DNA of 17,638 nt from Aquificota bacterium. GTDB lineage: Bacteria; Thermosulfidibacterota; Thermosulfidibacteria; Thermosulfidibacterales; Thermosulfidibacteraceae. Positions 5,929 through 13,122 of this stretch are shown here, piece after piece. The DNA lies in contig WGAU01000107.1 in NCBI GenBank assembly GCA_015494645.1, positions 1 through 17,638 of the forward strand, read 5' to 3'. Position 1 is the stretch's first letter, and the number at the start of each line of letters is the position of its first letter. The notes beneath the pieces are model-generated. The model saw only the letters and a list, made by a program, of their open reading frames with translations. It did not search any database and was not told the origin of the DNA. Made by a program: the position numbers and the translations under genes.

Positions 5929-7219
5929 AGCTTCCGGTAGGCTTTTTGAGCGGGCAAAGAAAGTCATTCCCGGTGGTATATGCCACAATCTTAGATACTT
6001 TGCTCCTTACCCTTTTTATGTAGACAGAGCCAGAGGAGCCTACGTGTGGGATGTGGATGGCAACAGGTACATAGATTTCTGGATGGGGCATTATGCTCAT
6101 ATTTTGGGGCACCGGGATGAGGAAGTGGTGGAAAAAGTTTCATCCTGCATAAGGGAGAGGGGCTATCATTTTGGCCTTGTAAACAGGGATGAAGTGAAGC
6201 TTGCGGAGCTCGTGGTTGAACTTGTGCCTTCTGCCGAACAGGTAAGGTTTTGCTCTTCTGGGACTGAAGCAGCTATGTATGCAGTTCGTTTGGCCAGAGC
6301 CTATACGGGAAAGAGGGTGGTGCTTAAAGTGGCAGGGGGATGGCACGGTGCCAGCACCGATCTTTCCTTTGGAGTCTCGTGTCCCTTTGATGAACAAGAG
6401 ACGTTGGGTTTGCCCGAGGGAGTTGAAAAGCAGGTGAGGCTCATTCCCTTCAATGATTGGGAGGGGACCCTCAAGGTTATTGATGAGGTTGGAGAAGATG
6501 TGGCCTGTGCCATTGTTGAGCCTGTGGTGGGAGTAGGTGGCTTCATCCCTGCCTCAAGAAAGTATCTGTTGAATCTAAAGGAAGAGCTGGAAAGTAGAGG
6601 AGCCATTTTGATCTTTGACGAGGTGATAACGGGCTTTAGGATTTCGTTAGGTGGCTATCAGAAGGTTGTTGGAGTTTACCCGCACTTAACGGTGCTGGGG
6701 AAAGTGTTAGGCGGAGGGTTTCCTATAGGGGCTGTTGCAGGAAAGAGGGAGATACTGGAGTTAGGCTCCTGGGAGAGGAAAAAGTCGGAAAGGGTACTTG
6801 TGGGGGGAGGGACCTTTTCTTGCAATCCGGTGAGTATGGTTGCAGGTATCACCGTTCTTGAGAGGCTGAAAGATATGGAAGGGGAAGTTTATCCAAAGAT
6901 AGACTCTTTGGGAGAAATGCTGAGGAAAGGGGTGGAGGAGATAGGCAGGGAGTTTGGTGTACCTGTGGTAACCACAGGCTTTGGTTCTTTGTTTGCCGTA
7001 CATGTCTTAAAAGAGGAGGGGAGATCGCTCAGATCCCCGGAGGATGTGTGTACATACACCTATTGGGAGATGCGCGATAAAGAGTTTCGCAGGTTTTTAG
7101 CCCAGAACGGGGTGTGTATGATCCATGCAGGGGGAGCTGTCTCCTATGCTCATAAGGAAGACGATGTGGAAAGTACCCTCTTTGTGGTGAGAAGGTTCTT
7201 TGAGGGGTGGAAACGGTGA
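5906..7219 (+). CDS. Class-III PLP-dependent aminotransferase, glutamate-1-semialdehyde aminomutase-like
   Basis: A 437-residue fold-type I PLP enzyme of the class-III aminotransferase family, closest in pattern to HemL. Visible parts are an N-terminal IPGG segment (21-24), GAYVWDVDGNRYIDFWMG (44-61), the phosphate-binding CSSGTEAAMYAVRLAR (116-131), GGWHG (144-148), IVEPVVG, the PLP-ring aspartate in IFDEVITGFR (Asp238) and the Schiff-base lysine in LGKVLGGGFPIGA (Lys266). True glutamate-1-semialdehyde aminomutases usually have YHG where this has WHG. No other heme gene is nearby, so a different amino or keto substrate, perhaps a sugar or small semialdehyde, is possible. The ATG at 5906 is preceded by GGAG at good spacing and overlaps tsaC. 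Its stop overlaps the start of the SDR gene (GTGA), so the two are probably made together. Fold certain; substrate not assigned. Confidence 0.85.
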   Translation: MSYEKRTKASGRLFERAKKVIPGGICHNLRYFAPYPFYVDRARGAYVWDVDGNRYIDFWMGHYAHILGHRDEEVVEKVSSCIRERGYHFGLVNRDEVKLAELVVELVPSAEQVRFCSSGTEAAMYAVRLARAYTGKRVVLKVAGGWHGASTDLSFGVSCPFDEQETLGLPEGVEKQVRLIPFNDWEGTLKVIDEVGEDVACAIVEPVVGVGGFIPASRKYLLNLKEELESRGAILIFDEVITGFRISLGGYQKVVGVYPHLTVLGKVLGGGFPIGAVAGKREILELGSWERKKSERVLVGGGTFSCNPVSMVAGITVLERLKDMEGEVYPKIDSLGEMLRKGVEEIGREFGVPVVTTGFGSLFAVHVLKEEGRSLRSPEDVCTYTYWEMRDKEFRRFLAQNGVCMIHAGGAVSYAHKEDDVESTLFVVRRFFEGWKR

Positions 7220-8160
7220 GGGTGTTAGTTACAGGTGCTTCGGGCTTTTTGGGCTCCCATATTTGTGAGGTGTTAAAGTCCAAGGGCTATGAGGTGGTAG
7301 GAGCCTCCCGAAGGATAGGCTACTTGGAAGAGTTGAAGGGGATCTCGTGGGAAAAGCTGGATATAACCGATGAGCTTTCTCTGTTTTCTTTTAGCTTTGA
7401 AGAGTACGATGCGGTGATCCACAACGCAGGTCTTACCTTTACCAGAAGGGAGGAGAAGTACTTTAGGATAAATCATTTAGGAACGAGGTTTCTTGTTAAG
7501 CGTTTGGAAGAGATAGGCTTTGAGGGGCCTGTAATCTACATAAGCTCTTTGGCGGTGCACGGTCCCGGAGAGGCATCGGAGGAGGATCTGGTTGTCTCGC
7601 CCATAGTGCCTTATGGTGTGAGTAAGTACATGGGGGAACTTGAGGTAAGGTCTTCTAAACTTAACTGGGTGGTGTTGAGGCCTCCTGTTATTTTCGGAGA
7701 GAGGGATAAGGCGCTTGTTACAGTGTATAAAATCTTTTCCTCAGGTTGGGTGTTGGATTGGAGGCCTCAAAAGATGTTGAGCGTAGTTTATGCAGGCAAC
7801 GTTGCTGAAGCTGTGGCTTTTCTTTTAGAGGTAAGGCCCTATGGGGAGGTCTTTCTCATACAGGATGCCACGCTTAGCTGGCAGGACTTTGCTTTGAAGA
7901 TACAGCGCATGCTCAACGTACCTTCACGCAGGTATCTTCCTTTGAGGAACTGGCACGTATCCCTCGTTAAATCAGTGGTTTCTCTTTTGGGGAGGTTTTT
8001 GAGGCTTCCTGTGGATAAACACAAGCTAAAAGAGATAGAAGCAGATGCTTGGGTTGTGGCCAGCGATAAGATAGAGAGATACGGCTATAAAAGGCGCTTT
8101 GAGTTTGACGAGGCTTTGAGTAGAACCCTTCGCTGGTGTAAAAGCAAAGGCTACTTGTGA
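7216..8160 (+). CDS. NAD(P)-dependent extended SDR / sugar-epimerase-type protein
   Basis: A 314-residue extended short-chain dehydrogenase/reductase. The N-terminus holds the Rossmann glycine motif TGASGFLG (6-13). The chain continues with AVIHNAG, the catalytic serines in YISSLAVHG (110-111), the YxxxK pair in YGVSK (Tyr133, Lys137) and VLRPPVIFGERD, all typical of nucleotide-sugar epimerases/dehydratases and 3-beta-hydroxysteroid-like relatives. The C-terminal part (from about residue 200) binds substrate and is not diagnostic. The GTG at 7216 is chosen because GAGGGG lies eight bases before it and the start overlaps the upstream stop by four bases; the in-frame GTG at 7207 abuts that same site. 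Placement between a class-III aminotransferase and glmU-glmS hints at amino-sugar or envelope work, but this is inference; the substrate cannot be read from the sequence. Confidence 0.85.
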   Translation: MRVLVTGASGFLGSHICEVLKSKGYEVVGASRRIGYLEELKGISWEKLDITDELSLFSFSFEEYDAVIHNAGLTFTRREEKYFRINHLGTRFLVKRLEEIGFEGPVIYISSLAVHGPGEASEEDLVVSPIVPYGVSKYMGELEVRSSKLNWVVLRPPVIFGERDKALVTVYKIFSSGWVLDWRPQKMLSVVYAGNVAEAVAFLLEVRPYGEVFLIQDATLSWQDFALKIQRMLNVPSRRYLPLRNWHVSLVKSVVSLLGRFLRLPVDKHKLKEIEADAWVVASDKIERYGYKRRFEFDEALSRTLRWCKSKGYL

Positions 8161-8165
8161 GGAGG
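8161..8165 (+). promoter_or_regulatory. Ribosome binding site that decides the TTG start of glmU
   Basis: GGAGG lies seven bases before TTG 8173. No in-frame ATG or GTG lies between it and the LAAGKGTRM motif, so the TTG start is well supported. Confidence 0.75.
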
Positions 8166-8172
8166 TGCTCTT

Positions 8173-9549
8173 TTGGTTTCCTGTGTGGTGCTTGCAGCCG
8201 GTAAGGGCACCCGTATGAAATCAGACATACCAAAGGTTCTGCATAGTTTGGGGGAAAAGACCCTTTTGGGTTGTGTACTTGGTAAGTGTGGGTTCTGTCA
8301 AGAAATAATCGTTGTTTTGGGACACGGTGCGGAAAAGGTCAGGTCTTATGTGGGAAAGAGGTTTCCCAAGGTAAAGTTTGCCTATCAGAAGGAGCAGCTT
8401 GGCACTGCCCACGCCCTCATGTGTGCCATGGATCAGGTCTCAGGGGATCTGGTGTTGGTGATTCCTGGAGATATGCCCCTTGTGGAAAGGGATAGCTTGC
8501 TAAAAGTGGTGGAGACGGTTAGATCCGGTGGATACGGCGCTGTTTTGGTCTGCAGGCTTGATGATCCAACGGGCTATGGCAGGGTTATTTTGAAGGACGG
8601 CAAAGTGGCTGAGGTGGTGGAGGAGACGGAGGCTACACCGGAGCAAAAGGGAATAAATTTGGTGAATGCAGGTGTTTATTGTTTTAGGAGAGATGTCCTT
8701 GAGGAGCTTCTTCCTCTTATAAAGGATGACAACAGCAAGGGGGAGTTTTACCTCACCGACATAGCATCTCTCATGTTTGAGAGGGGAATGGGCCTCGTTC
8801 CTGTGGAGGGCAAGCCCCATGAGGGTATGGGGGTTAACAGTAGAAAGCAGCTTGCGGAGGTGTATAGGGTTATGTCTTTGAAGAAGGTTGAGCAGCTAAT
8901 GGATATGGGAATTACCGTACTTTCTCCTGAGAACACCTTCATTGACGAGGAAGTGGAGATCGGCAGGGACACAGTGATATACCCATTCGTATTCATCCAT
9001 GGGAAAACTATTTTGGGTTCGGGATGTGTTATCAAACCTTTCTGTGTAATCAAGGACTCCAAGCTGGGAGATGGGGTAATTGTTAATGAGCACTCGGTTT
9101 TAGAGCAGGTGCAGGCGGAGGATGGAGTTTCCATAGGCCCTTTTGCCCGTTTGAGGCCAGGGACGGTGCTCAAGAAAGGCTCCCGTATAGGGAACTTTGT
9201 TGAAGTGAAAAAATCCGTGATAGGGGAGAACAGTAAAGCCAATCATTTAGCCTATATAGGGGATGCTACAGTAGGAAAGGATGTTAACATAGGTGCTGGC
9301 ACCATAACCTGTAACTACGATGGGGTAAAAAAGCATCCAACTGTTATTGAAGATGGAGTGTTCATTGGCAGTGATACGCAGTTGGTTGCTCCTGTAAAGG
9401 TAGGTAGAGGGTCATTAGTTGGAGCTGGATCCACCATAACTAAGGATATACCTCCAGATTCACTGGCCCTTACAAGGGCACCTCTCAGGGTGTTTGAAGG
9501 AAAGGGTATGAGGTACTTCAAGAAGAAAAAATACGGCATAGAGGAATAG
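8173..9549 (+). CDS. glmU: Bifunctional UDP-N-acetylglucosamine pyrophosphorylase / glucosamine-1-phosphate N-acetyltransferase
   Basis: It acetylates glucosamine-1-phosphate and then couples it to UTP, giving UDP-GlcNAc for peptidoglycan and surface glycans. It has 458 residues, full length. The N-terminal nucleotidyltransferase domain starts with LAAGKGTRMKSDIPKVLH (7-24) and has QLGTAHA, IPGDMPL and the N-A-G-V-Y segment (165-169). From about 250 a left-handed beta-helix of hexapeptide repeats begins, with IGPFARLRPG, the catalytic histidine in KANHLAYIGD (His358) and GAGTITCNYDG (374-384) for acetyl-CoA binding. Translation starts at TTG with GGAGG seven bases upstream, which may hold down expression. 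glmS follows after two bases, so first and last steps of UDP-GlcNAc synthesis are coupled. glmM, the step between, is not in the window. Confidence 0.97.
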   Translation: MVSCVVLAAGKGTRMKSDIPKVLHSLGEKTLLGCVLGKCGFCQEIIVVLGHGAEKVRSYVGKRFPKVKFAYQKEQLGTAHALMCAMDQVSGDLVLVIPGDMPLVERDSLLKVVETVRSGGYGAVLVCRLDDPTGYGRVILKDGKVAEVVEETEATPEQKGINLVNAGVYCFRRDVLEELLPLIKDDNSKGEFYLTDIASLMFERGMGLVPVEGKPHEGMGVNSRKQLAEVYRVMSLKKVEQLMDMGITVLSPENTFIDEEVEIGRDTVIYPFVFIHGKTILGSGCVIKPFCVIKDSKLGDGVIVNEHSVLEQVQAEDGVSIGPFARLRPGTVLKKGSRIGNFVEVKKSVIGENSKANHLAYIGDATVGKDVNIGAGTITCNYDGVKKHPTVIEDGVFIGSDTQLVAPVKVGRGSLVGAGSTITKDIPPDSLALTRAPLRVFEGKGMRYFKKKKYGIEE

Positions 9550-9551
9550 CC

Positions 9552-11375
9552 ATGTGTGGAATAGTGGGTTATTTGGGCCCTAAGAAAGCGAAGGAAGTGA
9601 TCTTGGAAGCGCTGAAGCGTCTGGAGTACAGGGGGTACGACTCTGCTGGAGTGGCTATATTCACCGATGGAAGGATAGAGGTGGTAAAGACCAAAGGAAA
9701 GATTGCAAGGCTTGAGGAACTTTTAAAGGAAAGGGATCTGGAGGGTGGCCTTGGTATAGGGCATACCCGTTGGGCAACCCATGGAAAGCCTAACGACATA
9801 AACGCCCATCCCCACAGATGCGGTCCCATAGTTATAGTTCACAACGGGATCATTGAGAACTATGCGGAGCTAAGGAGATCTCTTGAATCTGAAGGTATTG
9901 ACTTTTACTCGGAAACGGACACGGAGGTGGTGGCCTGCCTCATAAGCAAGAAGTACAGAGGGAACCTGTTTGAGGCGGTGGTGGAAGCCGTTGAGGAACT
10001 TGAGGGATCTTACGCCATAGTGGCTCTGTCTGAGAAGGAGCCGGGGGTGATGGTTGCTTACAGGAAGGATAGTCCTTTGGTGCTTGGGGTGGGAGAAGAA
10101 GAGTACTTTGTGGCATCGGATATACCGGCACTCTTGCCCTATACAAACAGAGTAATACCGTTGGAAGATGGCGAGTGTGCCCTAATGACAGAGAGGGGAT
10201 ACGAGATATATCAGGGAGGGGGCAGAGTAAAGGCTAAAAAGGAGCCTAAATTCATAAGCTGGAGTCCTGCTCTTGCCGAGAAGGCTGGATACAAGCACTT
10301 TATGCAGAAAGAGATATTTGAGCAGCCCAGAGCGGTGGCGGATACTATATCCTCCCTCTTTTCTCCTGATGATGGGAGCTTTGGCCTGTTTGAAGAGGAC
10401 TTTGCTCAGGTGATAAAAGATGTAAAAAGAATCAGGCTTGTGGCGTGTGGAACTTCTTACCACGCCTGTTTGGTTTCAAGGTACTGGTTTGACAGATTCT
10501 CAAAGATTCCTGTGGAGGCAGATATCGCTTCTGAGTTTAGGTATAGGGACATTTCCTTTGGGGAGGGGGAGCTTTGCATATTTGTCTCCCAATCAGGAGA
10601 AACCGCTGATACTTTAGCTGCATTGAGAATCTGCAAAGAGGCAGGGTGTCTCACTCTCGGTGTTTGCAACGTTATGGAAAGTACCATTGCAAGGGAAGCG
10701 GATAGTGTTGTTTACACCCTTGCGGGTCCCGAGATAGGGGTGGCTTCAACCAAGGCCTTTACCACTCAGCTTGTGGTGCTATTCCTTCTCTCTCTTTATG
10801 TGGGTATGACAAGGGGAGTCATCACTAAAGAAGACATCGTCCAGATTGCTGAGCCCCTTGTTTACATACCTGGTTACATTGATGAGGCCCTGCGCTTGGA
10901 CGAACAGTTGAAGGAGCTTGCAAGGAAGTTTATGAAGAAGGAACATTTCCTGTATTTGGGACGCTACTTGAACTATCCCATAGCCCTTGAGGGTGCTCTC
11001 AAGTTGAAAGAGATTTCTTACATTCACGCTGAGGGATACGCAGCCGGTGAGATGAAGCATGGACCCATTGCCCTCATAGATGAGAACATGCCCGTGGTGG
11101 TTTTGGCGCCTAAAGACAAGGTTTATGAAAAGGTTAAGAGCAATATTGAAGAGGTGAAGGCCCGTTCTGGTGTAGTTATAGCCTTTACGGACAGGGACAA
11201 CAGGGAGCTGGAGGGCAAATGCGATTATGTGTTTTACTTACCTAAGGCCAAGGAGTACCTTACTCCTTTTGTATATGTGGTGCCCTTGCAGCTTTTCGCC
11301 TATCATGTTGCTGCTTTGAAGGGGTGTGATGTTGACCAGCCAAGGAATCTGGCAAAGGCTGTTACAGTGGAGTAA
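9552..11375 (+). CDS. glmS: Glutamine--fructose-6-phosphate aminotransferase (isomerizing)
   Basis: It makes glucosamine-6-phosphate from fructose-6-phosphate and glutamine, the entry to amino-sugar synthesis. The 607-residue protein matches the usual 600-610. The N-terminal glutamine amidohydrolase begins MCGIVGYLG with the catalytic Cys2, followed by LEYRGYDSAG, GHTRWATHG and HNGIIENY. Two SIS sugar-binding domains follow: CGTSYHA (about 299-305) and SQSGETADT (from 346) in the first, and EGALKLKEISYIHAEGYAAGEMKHGPIAL in the second. The C-terminus is the conserved DQPRNLAKAVTVE. GAGGA six bases before the ATG supports the start. The gap to glmU is two bases, so there is no room for a glmS ribozyme leader. 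Its last 47 bases overlap the next gene in another frame. Confidence 0.97.
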   Translation: MCGIVGYLGPKKAKEVILEALKRLEYRGYDSAGVAIFTDGRIEVVKTKGKIARLEELLKERDLEGGLGIGHTRWATHGKPNDINAHPHRCGPIVIVHNGIIENYAELRRSLESEGIDFYSETDTEVVACLISKKYRGNLFEAVVEAVEELEGSYAIVALSEKEPGVMVAYRKDSPLVLGVGEEEYFVASDIPALLPYTNRVIPLEDGECALMTERGYEIYQGGGRVKAKKEPKFISWSPALAEKAGYKHFMQKEIFEQPRAVADTISSLFSPDDGSFGLFEEDFAQVIKDVKRIRLVACGTSYHACLVSRYWFDRFSKIPVEADIASEFRYRDISFGEGELCIFVSQSGETADTLAALRICKEAGCLTLGVCNVMESTIAREADSVVYTLAGPEIGVASTKAFTTQLVVLFLLSLYVGMTRGVITKEDIVQIAEPLVYIPGYIDEALRLDEQLKELARKFMKKEHFLYLGRYLNYPIALEGALKLKEISYIHAEGYAAGEMKHGPIALIDENMPVVVLAPKDKVYEKVKSNIEEVKARSGVVIAFTDRDNRELEGKCDYVFYLPKAKEYLTPFVYVVPLQLFAYHVAALKGCDVDQPRNLAKAVTVE

Positions 11376-13122
11376 GTGGCGTTCTTCTTCGGGAACTTCC
11401 GTCAGGCTTGCCGAGAGGTTTGCACTTATAGCCATAGGTGCCACGGTAGGTATCCTTGCGGCTTTGGGTAATGCTGCCTTCAGGACGTCTATAGAATTCT
11501 TTTACGAGCTTTTCTTTAAAGAAATTGGATCTTACTTAGGAATTGAATACGGCGAGCGCCATCCTCTAATATTTCTCATGCCCCTTTTGGGTTCTGCCCT
11601 TGCCGGCATTGTTGTAGTTAAGTACAGGGACTACGCTAAGGGGTATGGTCTTCCCCGCATCCTTCTTGCCCTTATCAAAAGAGGAGGACTTATAAGGAAG
11701 CGGGTCATTGCCTTCAACATAGTGCTTCCTCCCATCATTATAGGTTCTGGTGGCTCTGCCGGTAGGGAGGGTCCCATTGCCTCTTTGGGTGCTGCCATTG
11801 GCTCTCTTGTAGGTCAAACCATTCGTGCCCATCCTTCCCGGATGAGGGTGCTGGTGGCTGCTGGTGCGGGTGCCGCAATTGCTGCAGCCTTTGATGCTCC
11901 CATTGCTGGGATGATGTTTGCTTTGGAGATAGTACTTCTTGGAAACTTTGATATTGAACACTTTCCTCCACTTGTAGTTTCCGTGGGCACGGCTGTGGTG
12001 GTTACGGAAGCCCTGTACGGCAGGGAAGTTACCTTTCATATCCCCAAGTTTTCCATAGTTTCTCCTTGGATAGAGGTTCCCCTTTATGCCCTTTTGGGTG
12101 TTTTTATAGGCGTTTTAGGAGTTGTTTTCATCAAGCTTTACTTCAGGATAGAGGACACGTTTGAGTCTCTGGACGTTCCCTTTTACTTTAGGCTCCTTTT
12201 GGGTGCATTTCTCACGGGATTGCTTGGGGTGATTTTCCCTCAGGTTTTGGGAAACGGCTATCCCTTTGTTGAGGAAGCTCTTAAAGGGTCCATTCCCTTT
12301 TACATCATGGGAGCCTTGGCTATATTCAAGATGCTGGCCACAGCCTTTACCATAGGAGCCGGCAATCCGGGAGGTCTTTTTGCCCCTGGTTTCTTCATCG
12401 GCGCCATGGGAGCTGGCTTTTTTGGAGGCCTTTTGGCTATGATACTGCCGGCGCACCTTTCCCAGGCTGGTGCCTATGCCTCTGTTGGGGTTGGTGCTTT
12501 TATAGCTGCCACGTATCACGCCCCATTGACGGCTATATTTTTGCTTTTTGAGATGACCAAGGACTACACCATAATTCTTCCGGCCCTCTTTTCCTGCGTT
12601 GTGGCGAGCATGCTTGCTGAGTGGATGTTCCCGTATACATTGGACACCTATGCTCTTCATAAGATTGGCATAGAGGTTCACCACGGCAGGGAGAAGGAGA
12701 TCCTTGAAGAGCTAAAAGTCAAGGACGCCATGACCCAGGATTACGATAAGATATGGGAGGGGATGAACTTGGCGCAGTTGAGGGATTACTTTAGCAGGCT
12801 TGCCAGGCATACGGATTTTTTTGTTGTGGATAAGGAGGGCAGGCTTGTTGGAGTTATCCCTTTTCATGTATTAAAGAACGCCATGTTTTCCGAGGGGGAG
12901 CTGGATAATTTGCTTTTGGCCAGGGATCTTGCGGTGGAGGCTCCTACGGTCAAGGAGGACGAGAGCCTTTCGTCTGCTATTGAGAAGGTGGGCAAGAAGA
13001 GGATTGATCATCTTCCGGTGGTGAACGAGCAGGGAAAGGTGGTAGGAATGCTTAGCAGGAAGTGCATCGTTGATGCTTACAACAGGGAGGCCATGAGGAG
13101 AAGGGGAGAGAATGTCCAGTAA
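11329..13122 (+). CDS. CLC-family chloride channel/antiporter with C-terminal CBS domains
   Basis: A polytopic inner-membrane anion transporter of 597 residues with about 450 membrane residues and a cytoplasmic tail holding two CBS-like segments (roughly 463-515 and 530-585), which often sense nucleotides. Family marks are GSGGSAGREGP with the gating glutamate (Glu147), GAGNPGGLFAPGFFIGA, and the helix-R tyrosine in DTYALHK (Tyr441). Two positions are unusual. The usual GSGIP reads GYGLP (105-109), placing Tyr where the central serine would be. The inner proton glutamate position reads Ile201 in MFALEIV. So Cl-/H+ exchange versus channel behaviour cannot be assumed. The ATG at 11329 follows AAGGGG with four bases between; no ATG, GTG or TTG occurs in frame after 11332 before the first membrane helix, so the 47-base overlap with glmS seems real. 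Confidence 0.9.
   Translation: MLTSQGIWQRLLQWSKWRSSSGTSVRLAERFALIAIGATVGILAALGNAAFRTSIEFFYELFFKEIGSYLGIEYGERHPLIFLMPLLGSALAGIVVVKYRDYAKGYGLPRILLALIKRGGLIRKRVIAFNIVLPPIIIGSGGSAGREGPIASLGAAIGSLVGQTIRAHPSRMRVLVAAGAGAAIAAAFDAPIAGMMFALEIVLLGNFDIEHFPPLVVSVGTAVVVTEALYGREVTFHIPKFSIVSPWIEVPLYALLGVFIGVLGVVFIKLYFRIEDTFESLDVPFYFRLLLGAFLTGLLGVIFPQVLGNGYPFVEEALKGSIPFYIMGALAIFKMLATAFTIGAGNPGGLFAPGFFIGAMGAGFFGGLLAMILPAHLSQAGAYASVGVGAFIAATYHAPLTAIFLLFEMTKDYTIILPALFSCVVASMLAEWMFPYTLDTYALHKIGIEVHHGREKEILEELKVKDAMTQDYDKIWEGMNLAQLRDYFSRLARHTDFFVVDKEGRLVGVIPFHVLKNAMFSEGELDNLLLARDLAVEAPTVKEDESLSSAIEKVGKKRIDHLPVVNEQGKVVGMLSRKCIVDAYNREAMRRRGENVQ

Noticed and set aside
9550..9551. Possible glmS ribozyme upstream of glmS
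   Set aside because: Only two bases separate glmU and glmS, so there is no leader to hold it.
11326..11328. GTG start for the CLC gene at 11326
   Set aside because: It lies one base after the GGGG of the ribosome site; the adjacent ATG at 11329 is better spaced.
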